The notes below the pieces were generated by a model. That model was not told the origin of the DNA, made no database searches, and saw nothing but the letters and a program-made list of their open reading frames with translations. From Azoarcus sp. Aa7 (GTDB taxonomy: Bacteria; Pseudomonadota; Gammaproteobacteria; Burkholderiales; Rhodocyclaceae): a stretch of 64,000 nt of DNA. Where the stretch lies: positions 124,001 through 188,000 of the forward strand of contig NZ_QVLR01000062.1 of assembly GCF_014822185.1 (NCBI RefSeq), in the 5' to 3' direction. Shown one piece after another: positions 1 to 8,539 of the stretch. Position 1 is the stretch's first letter. Each line of letters opens with the position of its first letter. The translations under genes and the position numbers were made by a program.

Positions 1-170
1 GCGTCGTCACCTTCGCGCACGGCCCGGTCGCGAGCATGGGCTGGCCGGCGATGACGATGGGCTTTCGCGTGAAGGACGCGAAGCTGCTCGACGGCTTGGC
101 CGTGGGGCGGCAGGTGGAGTTCGATTTCGTCAAAGAAGGCTCGGCGTACGTCGTGACGGCGGTTCGCTGA
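1..170 (+). CDS. CusF-type copper/silver-binding domain, C-terminal end only
   Basis: The last 55 residues of a protein that begins left of the window, ending at TGA 168-170. The segment HGPVASMGWPAMTMGF followed by a VGRQVEFDF strand is the CusF fold: its His, Trp and two Met residues sit where CusF binds Cu(I)/Ag(I) through a Met2His site and a cation-pi Trp. CusF occurs as a free periplasmic chaperone for CusCBA efflux pumps and as the C-terminal domain of some CusB adaptors. The visible part cannot tell which this is. A metal role fits the CzcE-like gene and the RND efflux operon elsewhere in the window. Confidence 0.75.
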   Translation, partial: VVTFAHGPVASMGWPAMTMGFRVKDAKLLDGLAVGRQVEFDFVKEGSAYVVTAVR

Positions 171-368
171 ACGACCGGGCAGCCGGGTTCGGCACTCCGT
201 CCCCGCGGCCTGCGGCGCCGCAGGGAGTGGACGCCTGTGCCCGGCAACGCGTCGACACGAGGAGGCTGCAATGAGTGTTTCCGGGAATTCAGTCCTCGCT
301 TCACGATCGACTCGTCGGCGCGGGGGGCTGGCGAGATCTTCCCGCTCGTTCCGTAAGGCTCTGAGCGA

Positions 369-899
369 GTGCGCAAAATGAAACCGAGCGAAGTGCGCTC
401 TTTCTGGCGCGGACCGACTTTTCGGGTGCTCCGCGCCTGGGTTTTGATGTCGCTCGCGCTGCACCTCGCTTGGGAAATTGCCCAGCTTCCCTTCTACACC
501 CTATGGCGTGAGGGTACGCCGACGTTCATGGCGTGGGCGGTCGTGCATTGCACCGTCGGGGACGGTCTGATCGCTGTGGGTACCTACCTCGCCGCGGCGG
601 CGTCGGCCCGATCGGTCTACTGGCCCTGGACTGCGCCAAGACGAGGATTGGCGGTCCTGTGGGCAAGCGGACTCGCATGGACCGTATTCAGTGAATGGCG
701 GCATGTGTTCAAGCTCGGATCATGGGCCTACGCCGATACGATGCCCACCATCGCCGGCATCGGCCTCGCACCGCTGGCGCAATGGGTGGTCGTGCCGGGG
801 CTCGCGCTGTGGTGCTTGCGGGAATGCAGTTCCAGCCCGTTGGCGCGCGACGGATCCACGCGGGGAATTCGTGACGAAGGCCACGTCACTGACAAGTAG
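369..899 (+). CDS. Hypothetical multi-pass membrane protein
   Basis: A 176-residue protein I do not recognise. About four hydrophobic, Trp-rich helices can be seen (roughly residues 22-45, 52-76, 90-110 and 126-148), so it should sit in the inner membrane. GTG 369 is the first start in frame; ATG 378 is an alternative three codons later. The last 25 residues are polar and are encoded by a 60-base element that occurs again near 5.45 kb, so the true C-terminus may have been replaced by insertion of that repeat. Neighbours (CusF tail upstream, SulP downstream) do not define a role. Confidence 0.6.
   Translation: MRKMKPSEVRSFWRGPTFRVLRAWVLMSLALHLAWEIAQLPFYTLWREGTPTFMAWAVVHCTVGDGLIAVGTYLAAAASARSVYWPWTAPRRGLAVLWASGLAWTVFSEWRHVFKLGSWAYADTMPTIAGIGLAPLAQWVVVPGLALWCLRECSSSPLARDGSTRGIRDEGHVTDK
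826..885. repeat. 60-base dispersed repeat, copy A
   Basis: By eye about 47 of 60 bases match copy B at 5450-5509; both start GCAGTT and share the block CGCGGGGAAT. On the minus strand both copies read as a peptide like VT(N/D)SPRG then VAR, so this may be a piece of an old coding sequence. It overlaps the C-terminus of the membrane protein on the plus strand. Confidence 0.6.
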
Positions 900-1188
900 G
901 GCGCGATGAGGTAGAGGTTGCTGCGACGCAGCATCCTGCGTAAAATCGCGCCCTTCCGCCAACGACCCGATCGGACCCTCCACCCGTGTAAGCCTCAATC
1001 TCCTGCGAGTCAGCCCGCCTCACCTCCCGCCACTCGCGGAGGCTTCACGCCCGATCGTCCTGGTCTTTCCGCACGTCCGCCTTCGTGGAACGTGTCCACG
1101 CTTTTCCGGCAAGTCCTGTCCACGTTCGGGCCTCAAAACCCCAACGGCCGCGCCGCTGCGCGGCATCCAGACGGAACGCACAACGACA

Positions 1189-2664
1189 ATGAAATCCCTC
1201 CGACAGGACTGGTTCTCCAACGTCCGCAGCGACCTGCTGGCCGGCCTCGTGGTCGCGCTGGCGCTGATCCCCGAGGCCATCGCCTTCTCCATCATCGCCG
1301 GTGTCGATCCGAAAGTGGGCCTTTACGCCTCCTTCTGCATCGCTACCGTGATCGCCTTCGCGGGCGGGCGCCCCGGCATGATCTCGGCCGCGACGGGCGC
1401 GATGGCGCTGGTCATGGTCACCCTCGTCAAGGATCACGGCCTGCAATACCTGCTCGCCGCAACGGTGCTCACCGGTGTGCTGCAGATCCTCGCCGGCTGG
1501 CTGCGCCTGGGCGCGCTGATGCGTTTCGTGTCGCGCTCGGTCGTCACCGGCTTCGTCAATGCGCTGGCGATCCTGATCTTCATGGCCCAGCTGCCTGAGC
1601 TCACCAATGTCACGTGGCACGTGTATGCGATGACCGCCGCGGGCCTCGGCATCATCTATCTCTTCCCCTATGTCACCAAGGCCGTGCCTTCGCCGCTGGT
1701 GACGATCGTCGTGCTCACCGCCGTGGCGATCTTCCTCGAGCTCGACATTCGGACGGTTGGTGACATGGGCGAGCTGCCCGACAGCCTGCCGGTGTTCCTG
1801 ATCCCCGATGTGCCGCTGACCTTCGAGACGCTGGCGATCATCTTCCCGTATTCGCTGACCCTGATGGTGGTGGGCCTGCTCGAATCGCTGATGACGGCGA
1901 CCATCGTCGACGACCTCACAGACACCACCAGCAACAAGAACCGCGAGTGTGTCGGTCAGGGCGTGGCCAACATCGCCACCGGCTTCATCGGCGGCATGGC
2001 GGGTTGCGCGATGATCGGCCAGTCCGTGATCAACGTGAAATCCGGCGGCCGCGGGCGGCTGTCGACGCTCGCGGCGGGCGTATTCCTGCTCCTGCTGCTG
2101 GTGCTGCTGGGCGATTGGGTCGCGCAGATCCCGATGGCGGCGCTGGTCGCGGTGATGATCATGGTCTCCATCGGCACCTTCAACTGGGGCTCGATCCGCA
2201 ACCTGCGCGAGCACCCGAAGAGCTCCAGCGTCGTGATGCTGGCGACCGTCGCGGTCACGGTGCTCACGCACGACCTCGCGCAGGGCGTGCTGGTCGGTGT
2301 GCTGGCTTCGGGCTTCTTCTTTGCGCACAAGGTCGGCCTCGTGCTGCACATCGGCTCGAAGTCGGAAGACGAAGGGCGCGCGCGCCGTTACCGCATCGTC
2401 GGCCAGGTGTTCTTCGCGTCGGCGGACCGCTTCGTCGCCGCCTTCGACTTCAAGGAAGTGATCGAGAAGGTCGTCATCGACGTCAGCCGCGCGCACTTCT
2501 GGGACATCACCGCAGTGAGCGCACTCGACAAGGTGGTCGTGAAGTTCCGCCGTGAAGGCACCGAGGTCGAGGTGATCGGCCTCAACGAGGCGAGCGCGAC
2601 GATGGTCGACCGCTTCGCCGTGCATGACAAACCCGACGCCGTCGAAGCCTTGATGGGCCACTGA
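1189..2664 (+). CDS. SulP-family anion transporter with C-terminal STAS domain
   Basis: A 491-residue inner-membrane SLC26/SulP carrier. The N-terminus has the family hallmark ([19 protein letters not shown], then GLYAS), followed by 10-12 hydrophobic segments up to about residue 390. A cytoplasmic STAS domain (about 400-490) contains [20 protein letters not shown]. Family members move sulfate, bicarbonate, molybdate or dicarboxylates; the substrate cannot be read from the sequence. Only 13 bases separate its stop from the start of a universal stress protein, and this SulP-Usp pairing suggests co-transcription. No strong Shine-Dalgarno is visible before ATG 1189. The 289 bases upstream (900-1188) hold no gene that I can support. 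Confidence 0.9.
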   Translation: MKSLRQDWFSNVRSDLLAGLVVALALIPEAIAFSIIAGVDPKVGLYASFCIATVIAFAGGRPGMISAATGAMALVMVTLVKDHGLQYLLAATVLTGVLQILAGWLRLGALMRFVSRSVVTGFVNALAILIFMAQLPELTNVTWHVYAMTAAGLGIIYLFPYVTKAVPSPLVTIVVLTAVAIFLELDIRTVGDMGELPDSLPVFLIPDVPLTFETLAIIFPYSLTLMVVGLLESLMTATIVDDLTDTTSNKNRECVGQGVANIATGFIGGMAGCAMIGQSVINVKSGGRGRLSTLAAGVFLLLLLVLLGDWVAQIPMAALVAVMIMVSIGTFNWGSIRNLREHPKSSSVVMLATVAVTVLTHDLAQGVLVGVLASGFFFAHKVGLVLHIGSKSEDEGRARRYRIVGQVFFASADRFVAAFDFKEVIEKVVIDVSRAHFWDITAVSALDKVVVKFRREGTEVEVIGLNEASATMVDRFAVHDKPDAVEALMGH

Positions 2665-2677
2665 GGAGATGAACGCC

Positions 2678-3541
2678 ATGAAAACCGACAACAAGGTGCT
2701 GGCCTGCGTCGACCGCTCGCACTTCGCTGACACCGTGGCCGACTGCGCCGCCTGGGCCGCGCGCCGCTTGGAAGCGCCGCTCGAATTCCTGCACGTGCTC
2801 GACCGTCACCCCGAGATCGGCTCGGGCGAGGACCACAGCGGCGCGATCGGCTTCGACGCGCAGCAGGCCCTGCTCGCCGAACTCTCCGCCAAGGACGAGA
2901 CGCGCAGCCGCGACGCGCGCGAGGCCGGGCGGCTCTTCCTCAACCGCCTGCGCGAGCGGGCCATCGCCGCAGGGGTGCCTGAGCCCGACGTGCGCCAACG
3001 CCATGGCAATCTCGAGGAAACCCTGGTCGAGCAGGAGGAGGGCGTGCGCCTCTTCGTGCTCGGGCGGCGCGGCGAGTCGGCCGAGACCACGCAGCGCGAC
3101 CTCGGCCGCAACGTCGAGCGCGTGGTGCGTGCGCTGCACAAGCCCATCCTCGCCGTGGCGGAAGGCTTTCGCGAGCCACGCCGCGTGATGTTCGCCTTCG
3201 ACGGCGGCATCGTCACCCGGCGCGGTGTCGAGATGCTCGCGGCGAGCCCGCTGCTGCGCGGCGTGCCGATCCACCTGCTGATGTCCGGCAAGGAGAGCGC
3301 CGACGCGCCCAAGCAGCTCGACTGGGCACGCAAGACGCTGGAGGCCGCCGGCTTCGAGGCGCCTGCCACGCTGCAACCGGGGGACGCCGAAAGCGTCATC
3401 GCCAAGGCCGTGCACGAACAGGACATTGATCTGCTGGTGATGGGCGCCTACACGCACTCGCCGGTGAGGAGCCTGTTCCTGGGCAGCAAGACCTCCGATC
3501 TACTGCGTTCGGCGCGGGTGCCGGCGCTGCTGTTGCGATAG
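2678..3541 (+). CDS. Universal stress protein, two tandem Usp domains
   Basis: About 287 residues with two UspA folds: residues 5-150 and 155-287. The second ends in the ATP-binding signature (GAYTHSPVRSLFLGS then a short helix), and the first has the related GRRGES motif followed by GRNVERVV. GAGGAG at 2663-2668 lies 9 bases before ATG 2678, which I prefer over ATG 2669, which directly abuts it. Tandem Usp proteins are cytoplasmic nucleotide binders induced by stress. The gene follows the SulP transporter closely and probably shares its message. Confidence 0.88.
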   Translation: MKTDNKVLACVDRSHFADTVADCAAWAARRLEAPLEFLHVLDRHPEIGSGEDHSGAIGFDAQQALLAELSAKDETRSRDAREAGRLFLNRLRERAIAAGVPEPDVRQRHGNLEETLVEQEEGVRLFVLGRRGESAETTQRDLGRNVERVVRALHKPILAVAEGFREPRRVMFAFDGGIVTRRGVEMLAASPLLRGVPIHLLMSGKESADAPKQLDWARKTLEAAGFEAPATLQPGDAESVIAKAVHEQDIDLLVMGAYTHSPVRSLFLGSKTSDLLRSARVPALLLR

Positions 3542-3641
3542 TTTCTCCCGGACTGCGGAGGGCGATCGCGGATTCCGCTGCTGCGGAGGCGTTGATCCTG
3601 AGTTACGATGCGTACATACCAACGAGCATTGGAATTTACGT

Positions 3642-4322
3642 ATGGCGATACCCGCCGCCAACCGGTTGCTTTACGAACAGGTCGCCCGCATCGGCAAGGC
3701 CGTCTCCAGTCCGAAGCGGCTCGAACTGCTGGAACTGCTTGCGCAGGGTGAGAAGGCGGTCGAGTCTCTCGCTGCCGAACTCCTCATCGACGTGCGCCTG
3801 GCCAGCGCGCATCTGAAGGCGCTCCGGGAGGCGCGTCTCGTCACCTCCCGCCGCGACGGCCGCTACATCATCTACCGTCTCACGGGCGACGACGTGGCGC
3901 GCCTGTGGGTGAGCCTGCGCGAGGTCGCCGAGGCGCATCTGCTCGAGCTGCGCGAAGCCCTCGGCCAGATGCAGGCCGATCCCGCCAGGCTCGCCGGCGT
4001 CGCTCGCGAGGACTTGCTGGAGCGGGCGCGCCGTGGCGAGGTCGTCGTCATCGATGTGCGGCCGCAGCCCGAGTACGCCACCGCCCATCTGCCCTTCGCC
4101 CGCTCCATGCCGCTCGCGGAACTGGAAAGCCGCCTCGCCGAATTGCCGCTCGACCGCGAGATCGTCGCCTACTGTCGCGGCCCGTTCTGCCTGCTCTCCG
4201 ACGAGGCCGTGCGTGTGCTTGGTGCGCGCGGATATCGGGCGCGCAAGATCAGCGACGGCGTGAGCGAATGGCAGGCCGCGGGAATGCCGCTCGAAGGCAG
4301 CTGCGGGGAGGCGGCGGCATGA
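3642..4322 (+). CDS. ArsR-type HTH regulator fused to a rhodanese domain
   Basis: 226 residues. The N-terminal 95 residues form an ArsR/SmtB winged helix (SPKRLELLELLAQG, then a recognition helix around VRLASAHLKALREA). Residues 118-220 are a rhodanese domain with active-site loop CRGPFCL, so the catalytic Cys is present. No ArsR metal-binding Cys cluster is seen, so a sulfane-sulfur or redox signal sensed through the rhodanese is more plausible than direct metal sensing; that is inference. Its stop overlaps the next start (ATGA at 4319-4322), and the operon goes on with a methyltransferase and a DsrE-like protein, a sulfur-handling neighbourhood. Confidence 0.88.
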   Translation: MAIPAANRLLYEQVARIGKAVSSPKRLELLELLAQGEKAVESLAAELLIDVRLASAHLKALREARLVTSRRDGRYIIYRLTGDDVARLWVSLREVAEAHLLELREALGQMQADPARLAGVAREDLLERARRGEVVVIDVRPQPEYATAHLPFARSMPLAELESRLAELPLDREIVAYCRGPFCLLSDEAVRVLGARGYRARKISDGVSEWQAAGMPLEGSCGEAAA

Positions 4323-4904
4323 AAGCACGCGAAAGCGGGATGCCGGACGAGGACTACTGGGCAAGCTTCTTCGATCCCGCCTGCGCGATGGACCGCCTGT
4401 GGGGACCGGGGACCGGGGGGCGGGCAGGGAGACGTCGTCGAGTTCGGCTGCGGCTACGGCACCTTCACCCTCGCGGCGGCGCAGCGCACGCCGGGCATCG
4501 TCACCGCGCTCGACATCGAAGGGGCGCTCGTAGAACAGGTGCAGGCCAAGGCCGCCTCGGCCGATCTGGCGAACGTGCGCGCCGCAGTGCGCGACTTCGT
4601 CGCCGATGGGACCGGGCTCGATGAGGCGTCGCAGGCGCAGGCATTGGTCTTCAACCGCTTGCATCTGGAGGCCCCGGTAGCGCTGCTCGACGAGGCCCGA
4701 CGGGTGCTGCACCCCGGCGGGGGCGTGGCGGTGATCCACTGGCGCAGCGACATCCCGACCCCACGCGGCCCGTCGCGGGCCATCCGCCCGACGCCGGAAC
4801 AGTGCGCGGCATGGCTCGCCGAGGCGGGCTTCACCGCGATTCGCACGATCGATTTGTCCGACTGCTGCCCCTATCACTTCGGCCTTGTGGCCACCCGTCC
4901 TTGA
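4319..4904 (+). pseudogene. Class I SAM-dependent methyltransferase, frameshifted
   Basis: The gene starts at ATG 4319 in one frame (beginning MKARESGMPDEDYWASFFDP). It continues in another frame from about 4420 with the SAM-binding motif VVEFGCGYGTFTLAA and runs to TGA 4904. The switch lies in the G-rich stretch 4401-4429; losing one G there would restore a protein of about 194 residues. It may be a sequencing error in a homopolymer or a true broken gene. Motif I (EFGCGYG), an acidic residue at the end of strand 2 (ALDIEG) and the post-motif HPGGGVAVIHW are all preserved, which argues for recent damage or an artefact. It sits between the ArsR-rhodanese and DsrE-like genes with tight spacing. 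Confidence 0.75.
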
Positions 4905-4924
4905 TCCCTCAGGAGGCTCCTGCA

Positions 4925-5281
4925 ATGAAGATCCTGCTCATCCTCAACCGCCCGCCCTACGACGGCACCGACGTCAGCTGGAATGCGCTACGCCTGGCCG
5001 GAAAGCTGCGCGACGGTGGGCATGAAGTCCGCGTCTTCCTGATGAACGATGCCGTGGACCTCGCGCGCGACGCATGTCGTCCGCCCGAAGGCTACGACCA
5101 GGACCTCGCCGCCCAACTGCGCGAGCTGATCACGCACGAGGTGGTCGTCAAGGCCTGCGGCACCTGCATGGCGCGCTGTGGCGTCCACCGGAACCAGCCG
5201 TATTCGGACGGCGTGGCGCAGTCGACTATGCAGGCGCTGGCGGAGTGGGTGGTGGACAGCGACCGGGTGATCTCCTTCTGA
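4925..5281 (+). CDS. DsrE/DsrF-like sulfur-relay protein
   Basis: 118 residues, the usual length for a DsrE-like fold: an N-terminal beta-alpha unit (MKILLILNRPPYDGTD) and a Cys-bearing loop, CGTCMARCG, near residues 79-87. AGGAGG at 4911-4916 precedes ATG 4925 at good spacing. DsrE-family proteins carry persulfide on a conserved Cys and pass it between proteins. The cluster with a rhodanese-bearing regulator fits sulfur or thiol handling. A reductase-like or tellurite-related role cannot be excluded. Confidence 0.82.
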   Translation: MKILLILNRPPYDGTDVSWNALRLAGKLRDGGHEVRVFLMNDAVDLARDACRPPEGYDQDLAAQLRELITHEVVVKACGTCMARCGVHRNQPYSDGVAQSTMQALAEWVVDSDRVISF

Positions 5282-5449
5282 GCCAGCGAACGGCGGCCCG
5301 TGTTGGTCACAGCGGCCGGTGGGATTTCGAACCTGCACGCAGCTCCCGGCCACAGGTGGGCTTTGATGACGCCCATGACACGCCCATCACGATCCGAGAA
5401 GGGATGGATCAGATCGTAGTAGTAATACACCTCTGGTGTGTGTGCGAGT

Positions 5450-5509
5450 GCAGTTGCGGCCCGCAGGCGAGCGACGAATCCGCGCGGGGAATCGGTAACG
5501 AGGGTCATG
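5450..5509. repeat. 60-base dispersed repeat, copy B
   Basis: Partner of the repeat at 826-885 in the same orientation, about 4.6 kb away. Divergence of roughly 20 percent means it is old. The minus-strand reading VTDSPRGFVARLRA joins directly onto the Fic-like remnant. Confidence 0.6.
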
Positions 5510-5548
5510 CGCTGCGAATGACATTGAGATTCATGTCAGTGGCGACAT

Positions 5549-5577
5549 TGTAAGGACTGGCCTCCCGAATTCGACTA
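5549..5577 (+). promoter_or_regulatory. Candidate ECF-sigma promoter upstream of the CzcE-like gene
   Basis: TGTAAGGA at 5549-5556, a 15-base spacer, then CGACTA at 5572-5577. The same two blocks occur 14 bases apart upstream of arsS (8540-8567). Promoters with such -35 and -10 blocks are typical of ECF sigma factors. No ECF gene lies in the window. Confidence 0.4.
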
Positions 5578-5626
5578 AATCATTGAGCGGCAAGGATGTC
5601 GTTCAATCAGAACCACGGAGAGAGCC

Positions 5627-6070
5627 ATGACAAGCAATACACCCCGGCGCGGATCGGGACAGCCCCGACATGTTCGCGCCTTCAAACTGGCGACCCGAAT
5701 CGCATTTTCGGTAGCCGTTTTTACAGGTGCGGCCGGCGCGGCCGCGCATACCGAGTATTCGGAGAACGGTTCGGCCCACTGGCTCGAGCATGTCAGTTCG
5801 ACGCCCGCTCAGCCAACGCATCGACAACTGGCGCCATACGGATATGCGGCGCCTGGCGCCACGCCGGCCCGCGCGATCACTATCGGCAAGGACACCCGTT
5901 ATCTGAATGTCGTTCAGCTTGAGACGGTGGCAATTCGCATCGGTGACAAGACTGTCAACTGGACGTTCGACGCGTTCCCGCGGCGCAACTTCCCGCTCTC
6001 GGAGATTATCCCCGGCGCCGACGGCGTGACCGTGTATGTGGCCGAGAGTCCGCTCTACCGCGGACGTTGA
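5627..6070 (+). CDS. czcE: CzcE-family periplasmic heavy-metal-binding protein
   Basis: 147 residues with a signal-peptide-like stretch (about residues 22-43, ending AGAAAH). The mature part carries the CzcE/DUF-type pattern TRYLNVVQLETVAIRIGDK, then WTFDAF and a final VTVYVAESPLY. CzcE of Cupriavidus is a periplasmic dimer that binds Cu and other divalent ions. ATG 5627 has AGAG at modest distance. The 3' end overlaps the convergent AraC gene by 16 bases. It has its own candidate ECF-type promoter, which suggests stress or metal control. Confidence 0.72.
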   Translation: MTSNTPRRGSGQPRHVRAFKLATRIAFSVAVFTGAAGAAAHTEYSENGSAHWLEHVSSTPAQPTHRQLAPYGYAAPGATPARAITIGKDTRYLNVVQLETVAIRIGDKTVNWTFDAFPRRNFPLSEIIPGADGVTVYVAESPLYRGR

Positions 6071-6912
6071 TGCGGATGCGGTGCAGCACGCCGTGGTTCG
6101 CCTCTTGTCCATGCGATTGGCGGTACGCCCAGGCGTGCCGTGAAGGCACGTGCCAGCGCGGCGGCACTGCCGTAACCCACTTCGTCGGCAACTATCTTGA
6201 CTGGCCGCCCCTTGCGCAGCAAGGTCTGCGCAAGGCCGATGCGCCAGTCCGTCAGGTAGTCGAGCGGCGTCTGCCCCACCGTTTCACGGAAGTTCACGGC
6301 AAAGCGGGCGCGCGACATTCCGGCGCGCTCGGCCAATTCCTCCAGCAACCACTTGCGCGCCGGCTCGTCGTGCATGGCTTGGATGGCCTTGGCGAGACGC
6401 GGGTCGGCCAGCCCCGCGAAGAGGCCGGTGGGCATCAGCCGGTGTTCGATCGTATGGCGCAGGAGGTGGACCAGCACGACCTCGCACAGGCGGTCGACGA
6501 TGGCCTGTCGGCCGGATCGCTGCTCGAAGGCTTCGTCGAGCAGGAGCGCGAGGGTGCTCGCGAGTGCGGGTAGCTCGGCGAGGCGGACCAGCAATACGGG
6601 GGGCAGGGCGCGGGCGAGCGGGTTGCCGAGTCCGCCGCCGAACTCGACCGACGCGCAGACGACATCCGCCCCCGTCTGGCGATCGGCGCGCAGGCGGTGG
6701 CTGGCCGGTCGGGGGTAGAAGAGCAGGCTGGGCTCGTCGATGTCGATCAGGCTGCGATCCGCGCCCTGCACCTGGAGGGGGCCGCGGCGCACGACATGCA
6801 GATGCCCGGCCTCGTCGCTCGCTTCGAAGGTGGTGATGCCGCACAGGGTGCCCGAATAGAAGACGCGGGCAGTGAGGGCAAAGCGGTTGAGTAGGGGTGA
6901 GAGGCGGTCCAT
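6055..6912 (-). CDS. AraC-family transcriptional regulator with N-terminal cupin
   Basis: 285 residues. The N-terminal 170 residues are a cupin-like sensor (LHVVRRGPLQVQ, then DEPSLLFYPRP), as in the Cupin_6 AraC group. The C-terminal 100 residues contain two HTH units: LEELAERAGMSRARF, and IVADEVGYGSAAALARAF with the following PPIAW turn. It is divergent from the AhpD-like and isochorismatase-like genes, so it probably controls them. This AraC group often governs small redox or hydrolase operons. The start ATG 6910-6912 leaves a 114-base divergent control region that contains a perfect inverted repeat. Confidence 0.87.
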   Translation of the reverse strand: MDRLSPLLNRFALTARVFYSGTLCGITTFEASDEAGHLHVVRRGPLQVQGADRSLIDIDEPSLLFYPRPASHRLRADRQTGADVVCASVEFGGGLGNPLARALPPVLLVRLAELPALASTLALLLDEAFEQRSGRQAIVDRLCEVVLVHLLRHTIEHRLMPTGLFAGLADPRLAKAIQAMHDEPARKWLLEELAERAGMSRARFAVNFRETVGQTPLDYLTDWRIGLAQTLLRKGRPVKIVADEVGYGSAAALARAFTARLGVPPIAWTRGEPRRAAPHPHQRPR

Positions 6913-6928
6913 GGGTATCGATACGTTG

Positions 6929-6946
6929 AGTATTGAAAACAATACT
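6929..6946. promoter_or_regulatory. Inverted repeat, candidate operator of the AraC-type regulator
   Basis: AGTATTG, AAAA, CAATACT: perfect 7-base arms in the divergent region, 17 bases upstream of the regulator start. Further GAGTAT half-sites lie at 6928 and about 6960. It may bind the regulator itself; binding is inferred from position only. Confidence 0.4.
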
Positions 6947-7026
6947 GCATGAGTCCTTGAGTATCGGATGGTCGCCCATTCTATGCACCGTGCACTCCCG
7001 CACGCAATGCATGAACGGAGATGACC

Positions 7027-7563
7027 ATGCCCACGATTCATCCTTTGAAGATTTCCGATGCCGACGGACAGACCGCGGCCACGCTTGAGGCCGTGAAGGC
7101 CAAGCTCGGCGGCGTGCCGAACCTGCTGGCGACCCTCGCCAACTCGCCGGCCGCGTTGCAGGGCTATCTCCAGTTGTCCGAGACGCTGGGGGCGGGGCAG
7201 CTCACCGCGCGGCAGCGCGAGATCGTCGCGCTCGCAACCGCGCAGGAGAACGCCTGCGGGTACTGCCTGAGCGCCCACAGTCTCATCGGCAAGGCCACGG
7301 GTTTGAGCGAGGACGACATCCGCCTGGCGCGGGCCGGGACGGCGAGCACCATTCGTGACGCGGCGATCGCATCGTTTGCACGGCAGCTTGTGAGGGAACG
7401 CGGTCGGCTCGATGCACGGGCGGTGTCGCTGGCGCGCGCGGACGGTCTCTCGGACGCGTTGATCCTCGAGATCATCGCCAACGTCGCACTCAACGTGCTG
7501 ACCAATTACACGAACCATGTGGCGGGGACGGTGATTGATTTCCCCGTCGTCGAAGTCGCTTGA
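7027..7563 (+). CDS. AhpD-like carboxymuconolactone decarboxylase-family protein
   Basis: About 178 residues with the AhpD peroxidase motif ExxCxYCxxxH (ENACGYCLSAH, near residues 79-89), so both redox cysteines and the proton-relay His are present. The fold is all-helical. GGAG at 7017-7020 favours ATG 7027 over ATG 7021. Proteins of this type act as alkylhydroperoxidases or as uncharacterised thiol reductases. The gene is divergent from the AraC regulator and followed after 38 bases by the isochorismatase-like gene, probably as one operon. Confidence 0.85.
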   Translation: MPTIHPLKISDADGQTAATLEAVKAKLGGVPNLLATLANSPAALQGYLQLSETLGAGQLTARQREIVALATAQENACGYCLSAHSLIGKATGLSEDDIRLARAGTASTIRDAAIASFARQLVRERGRLDARAVSLARADGLSDALILEIIANVALNVLTNYTNHVAGTVIDFPVVEVA

Positions 7564-7601
7564 GCTCGCGCTTGAAAGCAGCCAACAGACAGGAGTCCGA
7601 G

Positions 7602-8435
7602 ATGAAAGACGACCAAATGGAAATCGTTGCAGGCCGCCGCAACATGATCAAGGGAGCCGCCGGTGCGGCCGCACTGGGTTTGGCCGCGGTGCTGTCGCCG
7701 GCAGCGCATGCGCAATCGAAGGCAAAGGCCGGATCGCCTTACTCCGACCCGGAAAAGAGCGCGCTGCCGCCGAGCACCATGGAACTCGCACGGGGGCGTA
7801 CGGCCTTGCTGGTGGTCGATCCGCAGAACGACTTTCTCAGCGAAAAGGGCGTGGCATGGGGGGTGGTGGGCGAGTCGGTCCGCGAGCAAGGAACGATCGA
7901 GAACATCGAGCGTCTCTTCAAGGCCGCGAAGGCGGCCAACATCCCGGTGGTGGTGTCGCCGCATTATTACTACCCGAGCGACAAGGGCTGGAAGTTCGAG
8001 GGCGCGCTCGAGAAGGTGATGCACAACATCAAGATGTTCGACCGAGCCGGGCCGCTCAACATTGCCGGTTTCGAGGGTTCAGGCGCTGACTGGCTCGATC
8101 GGTTCAAGCCGTATATCAACGACAGCAAAACCATCGTCGCTTCGCCGCACAAGGTCTATGGCCCGCAGAACAACGATGTGGTGCTGCAACTGCGCAAGCA
8201 GCGCGTCGACCAGGTCATCCTCGCGGGCATGTCGGCCAACCTGTGTATCGAGAGCCACCTGCGTGAACTTCTGGAGACAGGATTCGAGGTCGCGGTGGTG
8301 AAGGATGCGACCGCCGGGGCGAAGATTCCCGACGGAGACGGCTACCTCGCCGCTCTGATCAATTTCCGGATGATCGCGAACGCGGTATGGTCGGCGGACG
8401 AGGCGACGCGCCGAATTGCGGCTGTCGCTGCCTGA
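7602..8435 (+). CDS. Exported isochorismatase-like cysteine hydrolase (Tat signal)
   Basis: 277 residues. A Tat-type signal is visible: GRRNMIKG, a hydrophobic stretch, then AHAQ as cleavage site near residue 38. The mature protein is an isochorismatase/nicotinamidase-fold hydrolase with the Asp of VVDPQNDF and the catalytic Cys in MSANLCIES. AGGAG at 7591-7595 supports ATG 7602. Export is unusual for this fold, which is mostly cytoplasmic; the substrate is unknown. The gene directly follows the AhpD-like gene under the presumed AraC control. Confidence 0.84.
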   Translation: MKDDQMEIVAGRRNMIKGAAGAAALGLAAVLSPAAHAQSKAKAGSPYSDPEKSALPPSTMELARGRTALLVVDPQNDFLSEKGVAWGVVGESVREQGTIENIERLFKAAKAANIPVVVSPHYYYPSDKGWKFEGALEKVMHNIKMFDRAGPLNIAGFEGSGADWLDRFKPYINDSKTIVASPHKVYGPQNNDVVLQLRKQRVDQVILAGMSANLCIESHLRELLETGFEVAVVKDATAGAKIPDGDGYLAALINFRMIANAVWSADEATRRIAAVAA

Positions 8436-8539
8436 GGCAGGACACGACCCCATTTGGCGATGTTGGCGGCGACTGCGGCGGCGTGCGAGGGTGACGCCGT
8501 AGTCGCCGGGACTGTCCGGACAAGAAAGTTGCCCGTGAT

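Larger units (their letters stand above)
5282..5626. other. Intergenic region with a Fic-like coding remnant (minus strand)
   Basis: No intact gene is seen in these 345 bases. On the minus strand, 5340-5508 reads open and encodes VYYYYDLIHPFSDRDGR; the part HPFSDRDGR matches the Fic motif HPFxDGNGR at six of nine positions. Nothing else of a Fic fold is recognisable, so at best this is a fragment. The start of this frame is the repeat copy B. An ECF-like promoter for the following gene lies at the right end. Confidence 0.35.

Noticed and set aside
1045-2733. Long open frame (562 codons) on the minus strand opposite SulP
   Set aside because: High-GC antisense shadow: composition is His/Asp/Arg/Gln-rich with no motif, while the plus strand is a clear SulP transporter.
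5340-5508. Functional Fic AMP-transferase gene
   Set aside because: Only one motif-like segment, with the key Asn and Gly changed and no surrounding fold; kept only as a possible remnant.
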